A stretch of DNA of 64,000 bases, from the NCBI GenBank assembly GCA_005116965.1, contig SWDG01000025.1, positions 299,883 through 363,882 on the forward strand, read 5' to 3'. The DNA is from Nitrospira sp. (GTDB taxonomy: Bacteria; Nitrospirota; Nitrospiria; Nitrospirales; Nitrospiraceae). The notes under the pieces were generated by a model. That model was not told the origin of the DNA. It was given only the letters and a program-made list of their open reading frames with translations, and ran no database searches. How positions within the stretch are numbered: the first letter of the stretch is position 1; each line of letters starts with the position of its first letter. A program made the translations under genes and the position numbers. Shown here piece after piece: positions 8,179 to 17,129 of the stretch.

Positions 8179-8709
8179 ATGAGCGCTCTCACCCAACCAA
8201 CACCCACTACCTTGCCGTTGGTCCTGATAATCGCCGTCGTGATTGGCGCTAACTCAGTATGGGCTGTTCCCATGATGAATGACCCGAAGGGATTTCACGA
8301 TATTCCTTGGGGCACTTCTCTGTCCTCACGCCAGGACCTAGAAACGATACGAGCAGGTCCACATATCATCGAATATCTTCGCAAGCGAGAACCGGCATCA
8401 TTCGCGGGAACAGAAATGACCAGCATCCTCTACGTGTCCCTGGATGATCAATTTGCGCGTGTCATGATCCGATACCAAGGGGAACAAGTTCACAAACACG
8501 TGTTGCGCTTCTTGGAAAATCAATTCGGTGGGCTGGAGCGCATTCCCGGGCAGATGGCACGAGGTCTCAATCAGCAATACACGTGGCGCGGTTCAGATAC
8601 CGAGATCACGCTGACCTACCAAGCCGGTACCGAGCGCGGCTACATCTTCATCGATAGCCGTACGCTCGCCCCACGGTTCAATGACTATATCACCGACTCC
8701 GCAGAATAG
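8179..8709 (+). CDS. Exported protein of unknown function, paralogue A
   Basis: A 176-residue protein with an N-terminal signal peptide (hydrophobic stretch LPLVLIIAVVIGANSVWA, cleavage near AVP). The mature part contains NDPKGFHDIPWGTSL, then VSLDDQFARVMIRYQGE and LTYQAGTERGYIFIDSRTL. The next gene encodes a clear paralogue with the same layout, so this is a tandem duplication. I do not recognise a characterised family. The short globular beta-rich domain and export suggest a periplasmic or envelope role. ATG 8179 lies about 100 bp from the divergent headgroup operon. Confidence 0.8.
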   Translation: MSALTQPTPTTLPLVLIIAVVIGANSVWAVPMMNDPKGFHDIPWGTSLSSRQDLETIRAGPHIIEYLRKREPASFAGTEMTSILYVSLDDQFARVMIRYQGEQVHKHVLRFLENQFGGLERIPGQMARGLNQQYTWRGSDTEITLTYQAGTERGYIFIDSRTLAPRFNDYITDSAE

Positions 8710-8713
8710 ATCG

Positions 8714-9241
8714 ATGAACGCGGGCTTTTGTAAACTGACGACGCTCCTCGCAGGAGTGATCTTCTACGCGCTGCATGCGGCGACACCGGCGTTGGCCGTT
8801 CCACTCGTCAACGATCCCAATGGCTTTGAAGATATTCCTTGGGGGACGCCTCTTGCCGAAATGGAACAGTTTGGGCACGTTGAAGATGCCGGTCGTCTAG
8901 AGATCTACGAACAAACGAAACAAGCTCCTGCGCTCGGCACGATACCCGTCGATTCCATACGATTTACCACGTTTGAGAAGAAGTTCGGCCGCGTGACCGT
9001 TCGCTACAGTGGAAGTGCGACTCATGAAAGAATCCTGACCTACCTTCAATCCAAGTATGGTCCACTCGACCGAACACCGGGCCAAATCACAGTCGGCCCG
9101 GTGAAAGTCTATGTGTGGCATGGCTTTCATACGGAAGTGGCGTTGCGGTTCGAGACTGGAACTGATCGTGGCATCATATTTTTTGAAAGCCTGACGCTCC
9201 CTGAGAAACTATCGGACGGGACTTCCGCAACAGTCTTCTAA
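8714..9241 (+). CDS. Exported protein of unknown function, paralogue B
   Basis: A paralogue of the preceding gene, only 4 bp downstream and certainly co-transcribed. Matching blocks are VPLVNDPNGFEDIPWGTPL, the RVTVRYSG strand, a YLQSKYGPLDRTPGQI helix/turn and ALRFETGTDRGIIFFESLTLPEK. A signal peptide (LLAGVIFYALHAATPALA) is present when ATG 8714 is used; the track start at 8681 lies inside the upstream gene and would hide it. Function unknown. The conserved PxGFxDIPWGT motif directly after the signal peptide defines the pair. Confidence 0.82.
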   Translation: MNAGFCKLTTLLAGVIFYALHAATPALAVPLVNDPNGFEDIPWGTPLAEMEQFGHVEDAGRLEIYEQTKQAPALGTIPVDSIRFTTFEKKFGRVTVRYSGSATHERILTYLQSKYGPLDRTPGQITVGPVKVYVWHGFHTEVALRFETGTDRGIIFFESLTLPEKLSDGTSATVF

Positions 9242-9581
9242 CCGTGGATAGATAATTCCTTAAACTTTCCGTTGGCAAGAGGCTGCGCTGCTTCCCAATC
9301 ATGTAGGGCCAATGATGACACGCACTGCAAGACTTCGTGCGCATTACTCCGGAGTTTATGGTCATCGCATCCAGGCAGTACCGATTTTCAAGGGGGTGGA
9401 TGGAAGCCGATTCCTTTGAAGAGTATCAAAAGACTTGGGCCAAAATCAGGCAATCATTCCCTTCATCAATAATATGGTATCCAGTCACCAGTTACTGCTC
9501 TACGAGTTGGCGCATCATTCGCTTCGCATGACCAAGTTACATTATTGAATTGATTGGGAAAATATTCCGGACGAAGTTAGG
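9242..9581. other. Gap with possible degraded ORF fragments
   Basis: No convincing gene. Plus-strand fragments in different frames look protein-like (MEADSFEEYQKTWAKIRQ around 9400-9450, then NNMVSSHQLLLYELAHHSLRMTKLHY to about 9540) and could be the remains of one frameshifted gene, but neither matches a family I know. The upstream region of the next PilZ gene lies in the right part. Confidence 0.25.
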
Positions 9582-9986
9582 ATGATGATACTGCCAATGA
9601 TTAGCCGAAAGTCCTATGTTCCGTTGGATGGCCGCTATTCCGAACGTGTAACTGTCACGTGTCGGGTGCGCTATGTCGGTGAAGTTCCGACGCAGCCTCA
9701 CCAGGGGGAGGGGCTCACCAAAAACATATCTGTTTCTGGTTGCCACATCATCAGCGACCGTCCGGTGACACGAGGAACACTCTTGACACTTACCATTGCG
9801 CTTCCCGATGGATTGCCTCAGCTTTCATTGAAGTCAGCGCATGTTGTGTGGGTGTCGGGTTGTCAATTTTCTGTCCGATTTATGGATCTGAGCCAAGACC
9901 ATCGGAAGCGGTTGCAATCTTTCATTTGGAAAAGCATCTCCCATCAAACCGTAAGCGATCAACGAACTCGATTCCGGCTGATGTAG
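9582..9986 (+). CDS. PilZ domain protein 3
   Basis: A 134-residue single-domain PilZ protein. The c-di-GMP loop RYSER is near residue 18 and NISVSG gives the [DN]xSxxG motif. Later strands are recognisable (LLTLTIALPD, VVWVSGCQFSVRFMDL). It has no transmembrane or output domain, so it would act as a small c-di-GMP sensor or adaptor. ATG 9582 gives two adjacent Met codons and the internal ATG 9597 is also possible. It stands alone, with long flanking gaps on both sides. Confidence 0.85.
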   Translation: MMILPMISRKSYVPLDGRYSERVTVTCRVRYVGEVPTQPHQGEGLTKNISVSGCHIISDRPVTRGTLLTLTIALPDGLPQLSLKSAHVVWVSGCQFSVRFMDLSQDHRKRLQSFIWKSISHQTVSDQRTRFRLM

Positions 9987-10342
9987 TCCAACCCTTATCC
10001 CCTCCTGCCTATAGTACCACGATCATTTTCATAACTGAGATCAGAACGCTCATCAACTCATAAGACCTCACGTACGACGTTCAGAACCAGGCCTCCCTTC
10101 AAGCAGTTACATAACAGATTGATTTATTGTCAATCGCCTTCCCCTCTTTTGGATTGGACGCTCCCCCTCATCTGGTGGGAAGGCAAGGTTGACACTTAGC
10201 GCTAGCCTTCATCCATACGAAATTTCGAATACAGACTGCACTGCGGCAAGACAGAAAGAGACTTTTGGACTCAAGCGTTTAACAAGTCAGGACTGAGTCA
10301 ATCAATCCCATCCAAATGGGGATATAACCAGGAGGTTTAACG
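9987..10342. other. Intergenic region upstream of PilZ protein 4
   Basis: About 356 bp without a supported ORF. It ends in a strong Shine-Dalgarno AGGAGG at 10331-10336 serving the next PilZ gene. A short palindrome ACGAAATTTCGAAT lies near 10220. Nothing else was recognised. Confidence 0.4.
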
Positions 10343-10738
10343 ATGAGACAGATGAAACACTTGAGACAGTCGGAAGTGCCTTACTCATCGCATTCGATTG
10401 AGCGTCGCAAAATGAGAAGAAGTTGTGTCTCCTTGGCGCTTATGTACTCCGGAGTCAACGGGGACGACGTTCTTATTGGAGACGGTAGCGCTGTTGACCT
10501 ATCCGAAGGCGGGGTGGGCATTCGTGGAAACTGTCCCGTCAAGATTGGCATGGAGTTGACCTTGTTCTTATATCTTCCGGACGAGGAGGAACCCCTGTTC
10601 GTTTCGGAAGTGGTGGTCTCCTGGACGACGGGATCTTTGTTTGGCGTGGAACTGAATGAAGTGAGCCTCCGCGATGGCGATCGGTTGCGGACACTTCTCC
10701 TCGTCCAATCAGCTGCCCAAGCGGAGTCGGTTCAATGA
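10343..10738 (+). CDS. PilZ domain protein 4
   Basis: A 131-residue PilZ protein with ERRKMRR (RxxxR) near residue 22 and DLSEGG as the second ligand motif; both are intact. The strand VVVSWTTGSLFGVELNEV is typical of the C-terminal part of the barrel. ATG 10343 follows an ideal AGGAGG ribosome-binding site, unlike the other PilZ genes here, suggesting strong translation. A small hairpin (CCTACTA/TAGTAGG) about 10 bp past the stop may be a weak terminator. No partner gene is adjacent. Confidence 0.88.
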   Translation: MRQMKHLRQSEVPYSSHSIERRKMRRSCVSLALMYSGVNGDDVLIGDGSAVDLSEGGVGIRGNCPVKIGMELTLFLYLPDEEEPLFVSEVVVSWTTGSLFGVELNEVSLRDGDRLRTLLLVQSAAQAESVQ

Positions 10739-11053
10739 TCCTACTATTGCAACCTAGTAGGGAATGTTCAACTCTAGTAAGCCATCTCACCTTGTCTTCT
10801 GGACGCGCGCCATGCTAATTCATGGCGAGTGATTACTTACTCACCATGAATAGGGCACGAACATCGTCTCGTCAACGACATCAACCATCCCCAACCTTCA
10901 GCCATAAACAGCAGGGCTACGGGCATCAGTGAGGCGCTACTCTGCAAACACTTTCCGACCAAGCATGCCCAGTACAACGCAATTTTCTCATAAAATGCGC
11001 ATGCTCCGACTTGCGCGAAGCTGGCGACGGGCGCGTAAACGACAGGCACTACC
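10739..11053. other. Intergenic region upstream of the RND efflux genes
   Basis: About 315 bp. Contains the 7-bp hairpin just after the PilZ stop and presumably the promoter of the efflux operon. No gene is supported; the track ORFs on the minus strand here have no recognisable content. Confidence 0.4.
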
Positions 11054-12241
11054 ATGAGTCGACTCCTCCGACATCCATTCGTCACTCTCGGAATCATTAT
11101 CTTCATTGCGATCACCATTCTTGTAGCCTTTCGCCTGAGCACAGTCTCCAAAACCGACAAGAAGACGGCACGGCTCATTACAGTCGGTATTGTGTCTCCG
11201 CTCCGACAGGATCTCGATATTCGTCTGGCCTACACAGCGGACATCTCGCCCAATCAAGTCGTCAATATCTTCTCACGGGTTGACGGATATATCACCAAAC
11301 TACATGTCGATAAGGGCGATTACGTCAGAGCGAGCCAGTTGCTCGTTGAAATCGATCATACGGACTATCAACATGCCGTCAATCAGGCAAAAGCCAATCT
11401 GTCAGCCGCCAAGGCGAAGGTCTCACAACAGGATGCGGTCGTCCGCAACGCCAAGCTGACGCTCGATCGTGTGCAGACCCTCATCAAAGACCAATTTGTC
11501 TCACAGCAAGACCTCGATACGGCGCTGGTCAACTTCGACGCCGCCAGTGCCGCACAGGAATCACTCCAGGCGCAGGTCACACAAATGGAGGTGGCCCTGG
11601 CCCAGGCGGAAACACGCTTAGCCTACTCGTACATACGAGCCCCATTTTCCGGCTATATCGCAGAACGAAATTTAGATACCGGGGCCTATGTCAGCAGCGC
11701 GACTGCCAGCACATCGACTATGTCACGAGGCATCATGAGCCTGCATGATATCCATACGGTGCGTGTGCTGATCGAAGTCGTCGAACGAGACATTCCACTG
11801 GTGAAGGTGGGCCAAAAGGCCGAACTCCGTGCCGAAGCTTACCCAGAGTACGTATTCGAAGGAACCGTCACGCGGGTCGTCCAGGCCTTGAATCGCGCGA
11901 CACGCACCATGACGGTGGAAATCGACTTATCAAATAAGGATCGTCGATTAAAAGGCGGGATGTTTGCCCGAGTCGAAGTCATGGTGGGAACCCATCACCA
12001 AGCGTTGCAGATTCCCATTGATGCCGTCAGTCGACTAGAAAACATACAATATATCTATATCGTCCAAGAGGGAAAAGCTCAGCGAGTGGATATCGAAATT
12101 GGTGCCCGTAACGGCAACTATGTAGAAATCACCAAAGGTTTGACGGGTCGTGAACAGATCATCGTCGCAGGCAAAGACTTGGTGCACGACGGTACACCCG
12201 TCCAGCCCCAACCGCTCAACCAAGTGAGGAGTGACGGGTAA
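11054..12241 (+). CDS. RND efflux periplasmic adaptor (membrane fusion protein)
   Basis: A 395-residue HlyD/AcrA-type adaptor. It has an N-terminal membrane anchor (FVTLGIIIFIAITILVAF), a lipoyl half-motif ISRVDGYITKLHVDKGDYVRASQLLVEID near residues 75-105, a coiled-coil hairpin (VNQAKANLSAAKAKVSQQ to ALAQAETRL), the second lipoyl half SYIRAPFSGYIAERNLDTGAYV, and the beta-barrel and membrane-proximal domains. It links the inner-membrane pump encoded next to an outer-membrane channel, which is not encoded here and must come from elsewhere. Co-transcribed with the permease (69-bp gap). Confidence 0.93.
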   Translation: MSRLLRHPFVTLGIIIFIAITILVAFRLSTVSKTDKKTARLITVGIVSPLRQDLDIRLAYTADISPNQVVNIFSRVDGYITKLHVDKGDYVRASQLLVEIDHTDYQHAVNQAKANLSAAKAKVSQQDAVVRNAKLTLDRVQTLIKDQFVSQQDLDTALVNFDAASAAQESLQAQVTQMEVALAQAETRLAYSYIRAPFSGYIAERNLDTGAYVSSATASTSTMSRGIMSLHDIHTVRVLIEVVERDIPLVKVGQKAELRAEAYPEYVFEGTVTRVVQALNRATRTMTVEIDLSNKDRRLKGGMFARVEVMVGTHHQALQIPIDAVSRLENIQYIYIVQEGKAQRVDIEIGARNGNYVEITKGLTGREQIIVAGKDLVHDGTPVQPQPLNQVRSDG

Positions 12242-12310
12242 CGGGTGATACGGCTGAAGCGTTCGGCTTCCGTGGTCTCATGATTCACCTCAGTTCCCCA
12301 CCAATCTAGA

Positions 12311-15300
12311 ATGTGGCTCACTCTACTCGCACTACGCAATCGCGTCGGCATTCTGATGTTATCGCTCGCAATGGTGGTACTGGGGCTGACGTCCCTCCAA
12401 CGCCTACCGGTTGACCTCTTCCCGCAAATCCAGGTCCCAGTCGCTTTTGTAGGTGTTGTGTACAAGGGGGCTCCCCCGCTCGACATCGAGCAGAGCGTCG
12501 TCTATCCAATCGAAAAAGCTGTCAGCTCCGCCTCCAATGTCGAACATGTCGAATCCTTCAGTAAGCAGGGTCTCGGGGCCGTCCAGATCTGGTTCAACTG
12601 GGGGGCAGACATCAATGTTGGACAGATGGAAGTGATGCAGCGCATCACACAGATTCTGAACAGCCTCCCGCCGGGGATTCTACAGCCCTTTATCGTGAAG
12701 TTCGACGTCTCCAACATCCCCGTTTCCATTGTGTCGGTGTCGAGCGAGAAGCTGGACGAGCGAGCACTCTATGATCTTGCGTATAACACGATCGCCCCAC
12801 AGATCGAACAAATCGCCAATGTTGCGGCGGCAACCGTCGAGGGCGGCAAGATCCGCCAGATCAATATCAACCTTGACCCGGCACTCCTCAGCGCCCGCGG
12901 ACTCTCAATTCTCGATATCGTAAAGTCCGTCAAAGCCTCCAACTTGATTTTGCCATCTGGCGACATCAAAGCCGGCAACCTCGACTATAACGTCTTTACG
13001 AATACTCAGTTCCGAACAGTCGAGCCAATCCAGGACGTCATCGTGAAGGTCAATCCGCAAGGCAATCCGGTCCGCGTGCGTGACGTAGGAACGGTAACGG
13101 ACTCATCCGACATCCAAACGAACATCGTTCATGCCGATGGTGCCAGATCCGTCTTTCTTCGAGTGAACAAACAACCGATCGCCAATACCGTCGAAGTTGT
13201 GGACGCCCTACGCACAGCCCTTCCCAAGCTGGTCGGTCTCCCCGAGGGCGTGAAACTCGGCATTTCGTTTGATCAATCCCTCTATATCCGGCAATCCATT
13301 CACAATCTTGCCGAACAAGCAGTCCATGGGTCGCTGCTGGCCGCAGCCGTAATTTTGATCTTCTTGCGTAACCTCACGAGTACCGTGATTATTTCCGTGG
13401 CCATTCCGCTCTCCATGCTCGTGACGTTTGTCGTCCTCTATTTTACAGGTCAAACCCTGAACGTCTTCACGCTTGGCGGACTCGCGTTGGGTATCGGCCG
13501 GCTGGTTGATGATTCCATCGTGGAATTGGAAAATATTCAGCGCCACCTCAATGCCAATCCCAGCCGATGGAACAGCATTCTCGATGCCGCTCGAGAAGTC
13601 GCCATGCCGATCCTCGCGTCGACCGTCACCACGGTGGTGGTCTTCCTTCCCATGTTTTTCGTGGTTGGTGTTGCGCGTCTGTTGCTGGTGCCGCTGACTG
13701 TGACCATTGCGATTGCGCTCTTCACTTCCTTCTTAGTCTCCCGCACCGTGACGCCGGCGCTCTGCTACAAGTTCCTCGAACCTGAGCAAGACACTCGGCA
13801 GACCATGCCACACTGGTTTACCACACTAATGGATTGGAGCCGTCGCCGATATGAGTCTCTCGATAGAAGTTACGAAGACTCGTTGCAGTGGGTCCTGGGA
13901 CATCGCCGGATCTTTATCGCTTTAGTGCTGCTAATCTTTGTCGGATCGCTCACCTTGGTTCCGATGATCGGGACTGAGTTTTTGCCGGTTTCCGATGAGA
14001 GTCAGTTTCGCATCGTTCTGCGGGCACCGGTCGGCCAACGGGTTGAAAAGACTGAACAACAAGTCTCAGAAGTCGAACGGGTGCTCCGAGCTAATATTCC
14101 CGCGACCGAATTGGAGACGATCGTCTCCAGTACGGGTATCCTGTCGCAAGGTCGCGCGTCGCTCTTCAACCCCAATACAGGCCCCCATACATCTTCGATG
14201 CAAGTGTACTTGGTCTCACCGGACAAGCGGGCCAGAACTCAAGTCGAGATCATGAACGAGGTGCGTCCGAAGATCGTCAAACTGTTTCCCGGGGTCTCGA
14301 TGTATTTCGACCCCGGGGGTCTCGTCAAACGCGTCACAAGCTTTGGCTCCCAAAAGGCCGTTGATGTGGAAATCTATGGCTATGACTTCGAAAAAGCGAG
14401 AGACGTCATCGCGCGCGTCAAGGAGATCATGGAGCAGACTCCTGGCCTGGCGGACATTGAACCGAGCCGGGAGGAAAACTATCCGGAAATTAACGTGACA
14501 GTGGATCGAGAGAAAGCAGCTCTGCTCGGCATCAGCGAGACCGATGTAGCCAATACTGTCCTGTTTTCCCTGAATGGAAACGGCCAGACCGATCCGATCA
14601 TTTATACGGATCCGCAAAGCGGCAATGAGTACTTCATCAGCGCCTGGTTGGCCGAGGAACACCGAAAGGATCTCAACGATTTGGAGAATATTCTGCTCAT
14701 CGCCAAAGCCGGCGAGCCTGTTCTCCTGAAGAATATCGCGTCGCTCAAGTTGAACGCAGGACCAGTGAAGGTCGATCGGAAGCATTTCCAGCGCGTGGTC
14801 CACATCACGGCCAATCCCACCACCCGCCCCCTTGGTGAGATCGCTGAAGACCTTGAGTCCGCCTTCGCCACGCTCCAGTTACCGGCAGGGTTCAGCATCA
14901 AGCTGGCAGGGCAGATTCAGCAGCAGCGCGAAACATTCCAAGGATTGCAGTTTGCAACCATCCTGGCACTCGTGTTGGTCTATATGGTCATGGCCACCCA
15001 ATTCAAATCACTCATCGACCCCTTCATCATCATGTTTTCGGTACCGATGGGCTTCCCCGGTGTCATCTTGATCCTGTTCCTGACGAACACAACACTGTCC
15101 ACCACGTCGCTGATGGGCATTATCATGATGTTTGGAATTGTCGTCTCAAACGGTGTCTTACTGGTCGATTACACCAACGTCCTCCGCCGCAGAGGCGACG
15201 CACTGCACCGAGCCGTTGTGACGGCTGCACGAACCAGGCTACGCCCGATACTCATGACCTCGCTCGCAACAGTCTTTGGGCTGCTGCCCATGGCGATCGG

Positions 15301-15496
15301 ATTTGGGACAGGCGGTGAAACAAACGCGCCTCTCGCAAGGGCGGTTGTCGGAGGGTTGAGCGTTTCTACCCTCCTCACGCTGTTTCTCGTTCCAACGATG
15401 TATCTGATTGTAGAGGAGTATTTCCCGAGGAGACTCGAAGAAGCAGCGAAGGGTCAGGAAGTGGGCGCCATTGGCGCCACCTCGGTTCCGGAATAG
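12311..15496 (+). CDS. RND (HAE1/AcrB-type) efflux permease
   Basis: At 1061 residues this is full family length, with twelve expected transmembrane helices and two large periplasmic loops. TM4 contains GRLVDDSIVELEN with the paired Asp residues of the proton relay. In TM10 the position of AcrB Lys940 is Ser (GIVVSNGVLLVDY), so the relay is not of the classical AcrB type, as also seen in other RND subgroups. The N-terminus MWLTLLALRNRVGILML and the PVDLFPQIQVP segment are typical. Substrate unknown: drug, lipid or metabolite export are all possible. Works with the adaptor just upstream. Confidence 0.93.
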   Translation: MWLTLLALRNRVGILMLSLAMVVLGLTSLQRLPVDLFPQIQVPVAFVGVVYKGAPPLDIEQSVVYPIEKAVSSASNVEHVESFSKQGLGAVQIWFNWGADINVGQMEVMQRITQILNSLPPGILQPFIVKFDVSNIPVSIVSVSSEKLDERALYDLAYNTIAPQIEQIANVAAATVEGGKIRQININLDPALLSARGLSILDIVKSVKASNLILPSGDIKAGNLDYNVFTNTQFRTVEPIQDVIVKVNPQGNPVRVRDVGTVTDSSDIQTNIVHADGARSVFLRVNKQPIANTVEVVDALRTALPKLVGLPEGVKLGISFDQSLYIRQSIHNLAEQAVHGSLLAAAVILIFLRNLTSTVIISVAIPLSMLVTFVVLYFTGQTLNVFTLGGLALGIGRLVDDSIVELENIQRHLNANPSRWNSILDAAREVAMPILASTVTTVVVFLPMFFVVGVARLLLVPLTVTIAIALFTSFLVSRTVTPALCYKFLEPEQDTRQTMPHWFTTLMDWSRRRYESLDRSYEDSLQWVLGHRRIFIALVLLIFVGSLTLVPMIGTEFLPVSDESQFRIVLRAPVGQRVEKTEQQVSEVERVLRANIPATELETIVSSTGILSQGRASLFNPNTGPHTSSMQVYLVSPDKRARTQVEIMNEVRPKIVKLFPGVSMYFDPGGLVKRVTSFGSQKAVDVEIYGYDFEKARDVIARVKEIMEQTPGLADIEPSREENYPEINVTVDREKAALLGISETDVANTVLFSLNGNGQTDPIIYTDPQSGNEYFISAWLAEEHRKDLNDLENILLIAKAGEPVLLKNIASLKLNAGPVKVDRKHFQRVVHITANPTTRPLGEIAEDLESAFATLQLPAGFSIKLAGQIQQQRETFQGLQFATILALVLVYMVMATQFKSLIDPFIIMFSVPMGFPGVILILFLTNTTLSTTSLMGIIMMFGIVVSNGVLLVDYTNVLRRRGDALHRAVVTAARTRLRPILMTSLATVFGLLPMAIGFGTGGETNAPLARAVVGGLSVSTLLTLFLVPTMYLIVEEYFPRRLEEAAKGQEVGAIGATSVPE

Positions 15497-15502
15497 CCTT
15501 CG

Positions 15503-15841
15503 TCAACGCTCGACAATGTTTGGGAACAAGGACTTCAGCTGCATAGCCAGTCCGATATCCCCGGCGATCTGTAAGCGCCCCGACATCGCCATCGTCATCC
15601 CGCTGAGATGTCCGTTCAGAACCCCGATGCAATCCTCTCCGGTCATCGAGAGGGTCACATGCGGATCGGCATGCGTTCCATCCTTCACGACACAGGTCCC
15701 ATTGTGCACCAGCAGATGGTACTGACCGCCTTGGTTCCCACGGAGATCAAACTGGTAGACGGCCTCAAGATCCTCAGCTGCATCTTTATCGAGTTTTGAT
15801 GGGAGCGAGTCAAATACCTCTTTGACAGTCGTGGCTTTCAT
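15503..15841 (-). CDS. SCP2 sterol-carrier-like domain protein
   Basis: A 112-residue stand-alone SCP2 domain: YQFDLRGNQGGQYHLLVHNGTCVV followed by DPHVTLSMTGEDCIGVLNGHLSGMTMAMSGRLQIAGDIGLAMQLKSLF, which is the standard SCP2 pattern with the lipid-binding helix. Members bind hydrophobic ligands such as fatty acyl or sterol-like lipids. It is convergent with the RND permease gene, ending 7 bp from it, and has no partner gene that would reveal the ligand. Confidence 0.9.
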   Translation of the reverse strand: MKATTVKEVFDSLPSKLDKDAAEDLEAVYQFDLRGNQGGQYHLLVHNGTCVVKDGTHADPHVTLSMTGEDCIGVLNGHLSGMTMAMSGRLQIAGDIGLAMQLKSLFPNIVER

Positions 15842-15878
15842 AATCTAGATCATGCCCGTGGCAAGGGATGGTTAAATT

Positions 15879-15909
15879 CTTCGGGGGCGCTATGCTCACG
15901 CCCCCGAAG
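15879..15909 (-). terminator. Hairpin downstream of the SpeD-like gene
   Basis: An 11-bp perfect stem, CTTCGGGGGCG / CGCCCCCGAAG, with a 9-base loop. It sits 24 bp after the stop of the SpeD-like gene and is followed on the minus strand by an A/T-rich stretch. Likely intrinsic terminator. Confidence 0.7.
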
Positions 15910-15932
15910 CACGGTCAACATAAAAGAAGGGT

Positions 15933-16373
15933 TTAGTACCGGAGTGTGGCGGTCGCAACACTACGACTGGCGCCGAAAAATTCCTTCGAAAACGACTCGA
16001 CCACCGTCGGATCATATCCCTTGCAGCTGAAAATGTCGAGGTAGGCGTGATTGGTTTCATTGGCGAAATGGCCGCTGATCAGCGAGGTGGAGATCAGCTG
16101 CACCATGGAGTAGCCGGCCACAGGCCCTTCGCCAAAATCGACGACCTGGCATTCACCGAAGCGCTTCATGTCGATGAGCTCACACAGCTCTACGACATAG
16201 CGTTTTATATATTCCGCATCACGGATAAGTTCGGGTTTGCAATCGTGGAGGTCAACAGCAGTGCAGAGTCCCCATGCCTTACCGCTTCCAACCATGTCTT
16301 GGATCGGTCGGGCAGCAGCTGCAGGGGCGTTGGATGGTAAGATTGTGGACTCGGAACTAGCCGAGGTACTCAT
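15933..16373 (-). CDS. Divergent SpeD-like pyruvoyl decarboxylase (S-adenosylmethionine decarboxylase family)
   Basis: The C-terminal half aligns without gaps to bacterial SpeD around the self-cleavage site: LISTSLISGHFANETNHAYLDIFSC against V-I-S-E-S-H-L-T-I-H-T-W-P-E...DLFTC. The Ser that becomes the pyruvoyl group, the downstream His, the Glu and the catalytic Cys are kept. The residue before the Ser is Thr instead of Glu, and the residue after it is Leu instead of His. SpeD makes decarboxylated AdoMet for spermidine synthesis; some SpeD homologues are known to decarboxylate other amino acids. No spermidine synthase gene is nearby. ATG 16373 is preferred to GTG 16409. Confidence 0.78.
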   Translation of the reverse strand: MSTSASSESTILPSNAPAAAARPIQDMVGSGKAWGLCTAVDLHDCKPELIRDAEYIKRYVVELCELIDMKRFGECQVVDFGEGPVAGYSMVQLISTSLISGHFANETNHAYLDIFSCKGYDPTVVESFSKEFFGASRSVATATLRY

Positions 16374-16543
16374 AGAGGGGGGTTCCCTTTCTGTAAGAAG
16401 GTTGAGCACGCGGAAACTATCATGCGTGAACTATACCATGATTTGTTTCTCGCGCACGTGAAGTGGTGGAAAATTTTTGGCTCTAGTAAAAAAGCACTGT
16501 CACTCGGTTGACAAGATTTCAACTCTCAGGGACAATATCTCTT

Positions 16544-16720
16544 ATGCCATCCTCTCCAGATCTCGTCCGAGACACACCTCGAATCGAGCTACCCGAGCGC
16601 CTCTGCACGTGGTGCAAGGTGCTCATGCGGAAGCGGCTCGTGGGTGGCAACCAATTTATTCATTACACCTGTCCTAAGTGCATTTTCCAACATACGCGCC
16701 GGCTGGGACCAAAGCCATAA
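16544..16720 (+). CDS. Small zinc-ribbon-like protein
   Basis: A 58-residue protein with two CxxC knuckles (LCTWCKV and YTCPKCIF) separated by 20 residues, the pattern of a zinc ribbon. It ends HTRRLGPKP. ATG 16544 is chosen over the TTG at 16508 because the latter overlaps a possible promoter (TTGACA at 16508-16513). Function unknown; nucleic-acid or protein binding is possible. Other small Cys-rich proteins lie at 22.1-23.0 kb. Confidence 0.65.
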   Translation: MPSSPDLVRDTPRIELPERLCTWCKVLMRKRLVGGNQFIHYTCPKCIFQHTRRLGPKP

Positions 16721-17129
16721 GCCTCTGATTGACTCAGTGGCTAAGACCAGCATGCTCCCTGATTGACTCGCTCCTGTAGATTAGGAGCGTCCTTATCCTA
16801 GTTCTGAGTGAGTCATCTTACCCCAAATAGACTGGCTGCAGACTCTCAATTGGCACTCACCAGCTCTTCTGCCTAATCACGTGTCCGTCCTCCCGGCCTC
16901 ATTTATTCCAATTCAAGAACATCCTACCCCGACCGTACAGAGTACTAGACTACCCGCGACGTCACTGGAGCCGTATGAACGAGCCGAGCGACCTGAAATG
17001 AGACGCCTCTCCCCCTGGTAACACATAGCATCTCCAAGGTAGGTCACACACCGACCCTTCACAATTTTAATCTTGCAGGGAAGGAATACAAGGCGAGTGT
17101 GGCCGGCTACGCGTTAGCGTCAACTCCAC
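16721..17129. other. 409-bp intergenic region
   Basis: No ORF is supported. Two copies of TGATTGACTC occur near 16727 and 16760. Nothing else was recognised. Confidence 0.4.

Noticed and set aside
10740-10761. Hairpin CCTACTA/TAGTAGG as a terminator
   Set aside because: Only seven base pairs and no T-run; mentioned with the PilZ gene but not listed as a terminator.
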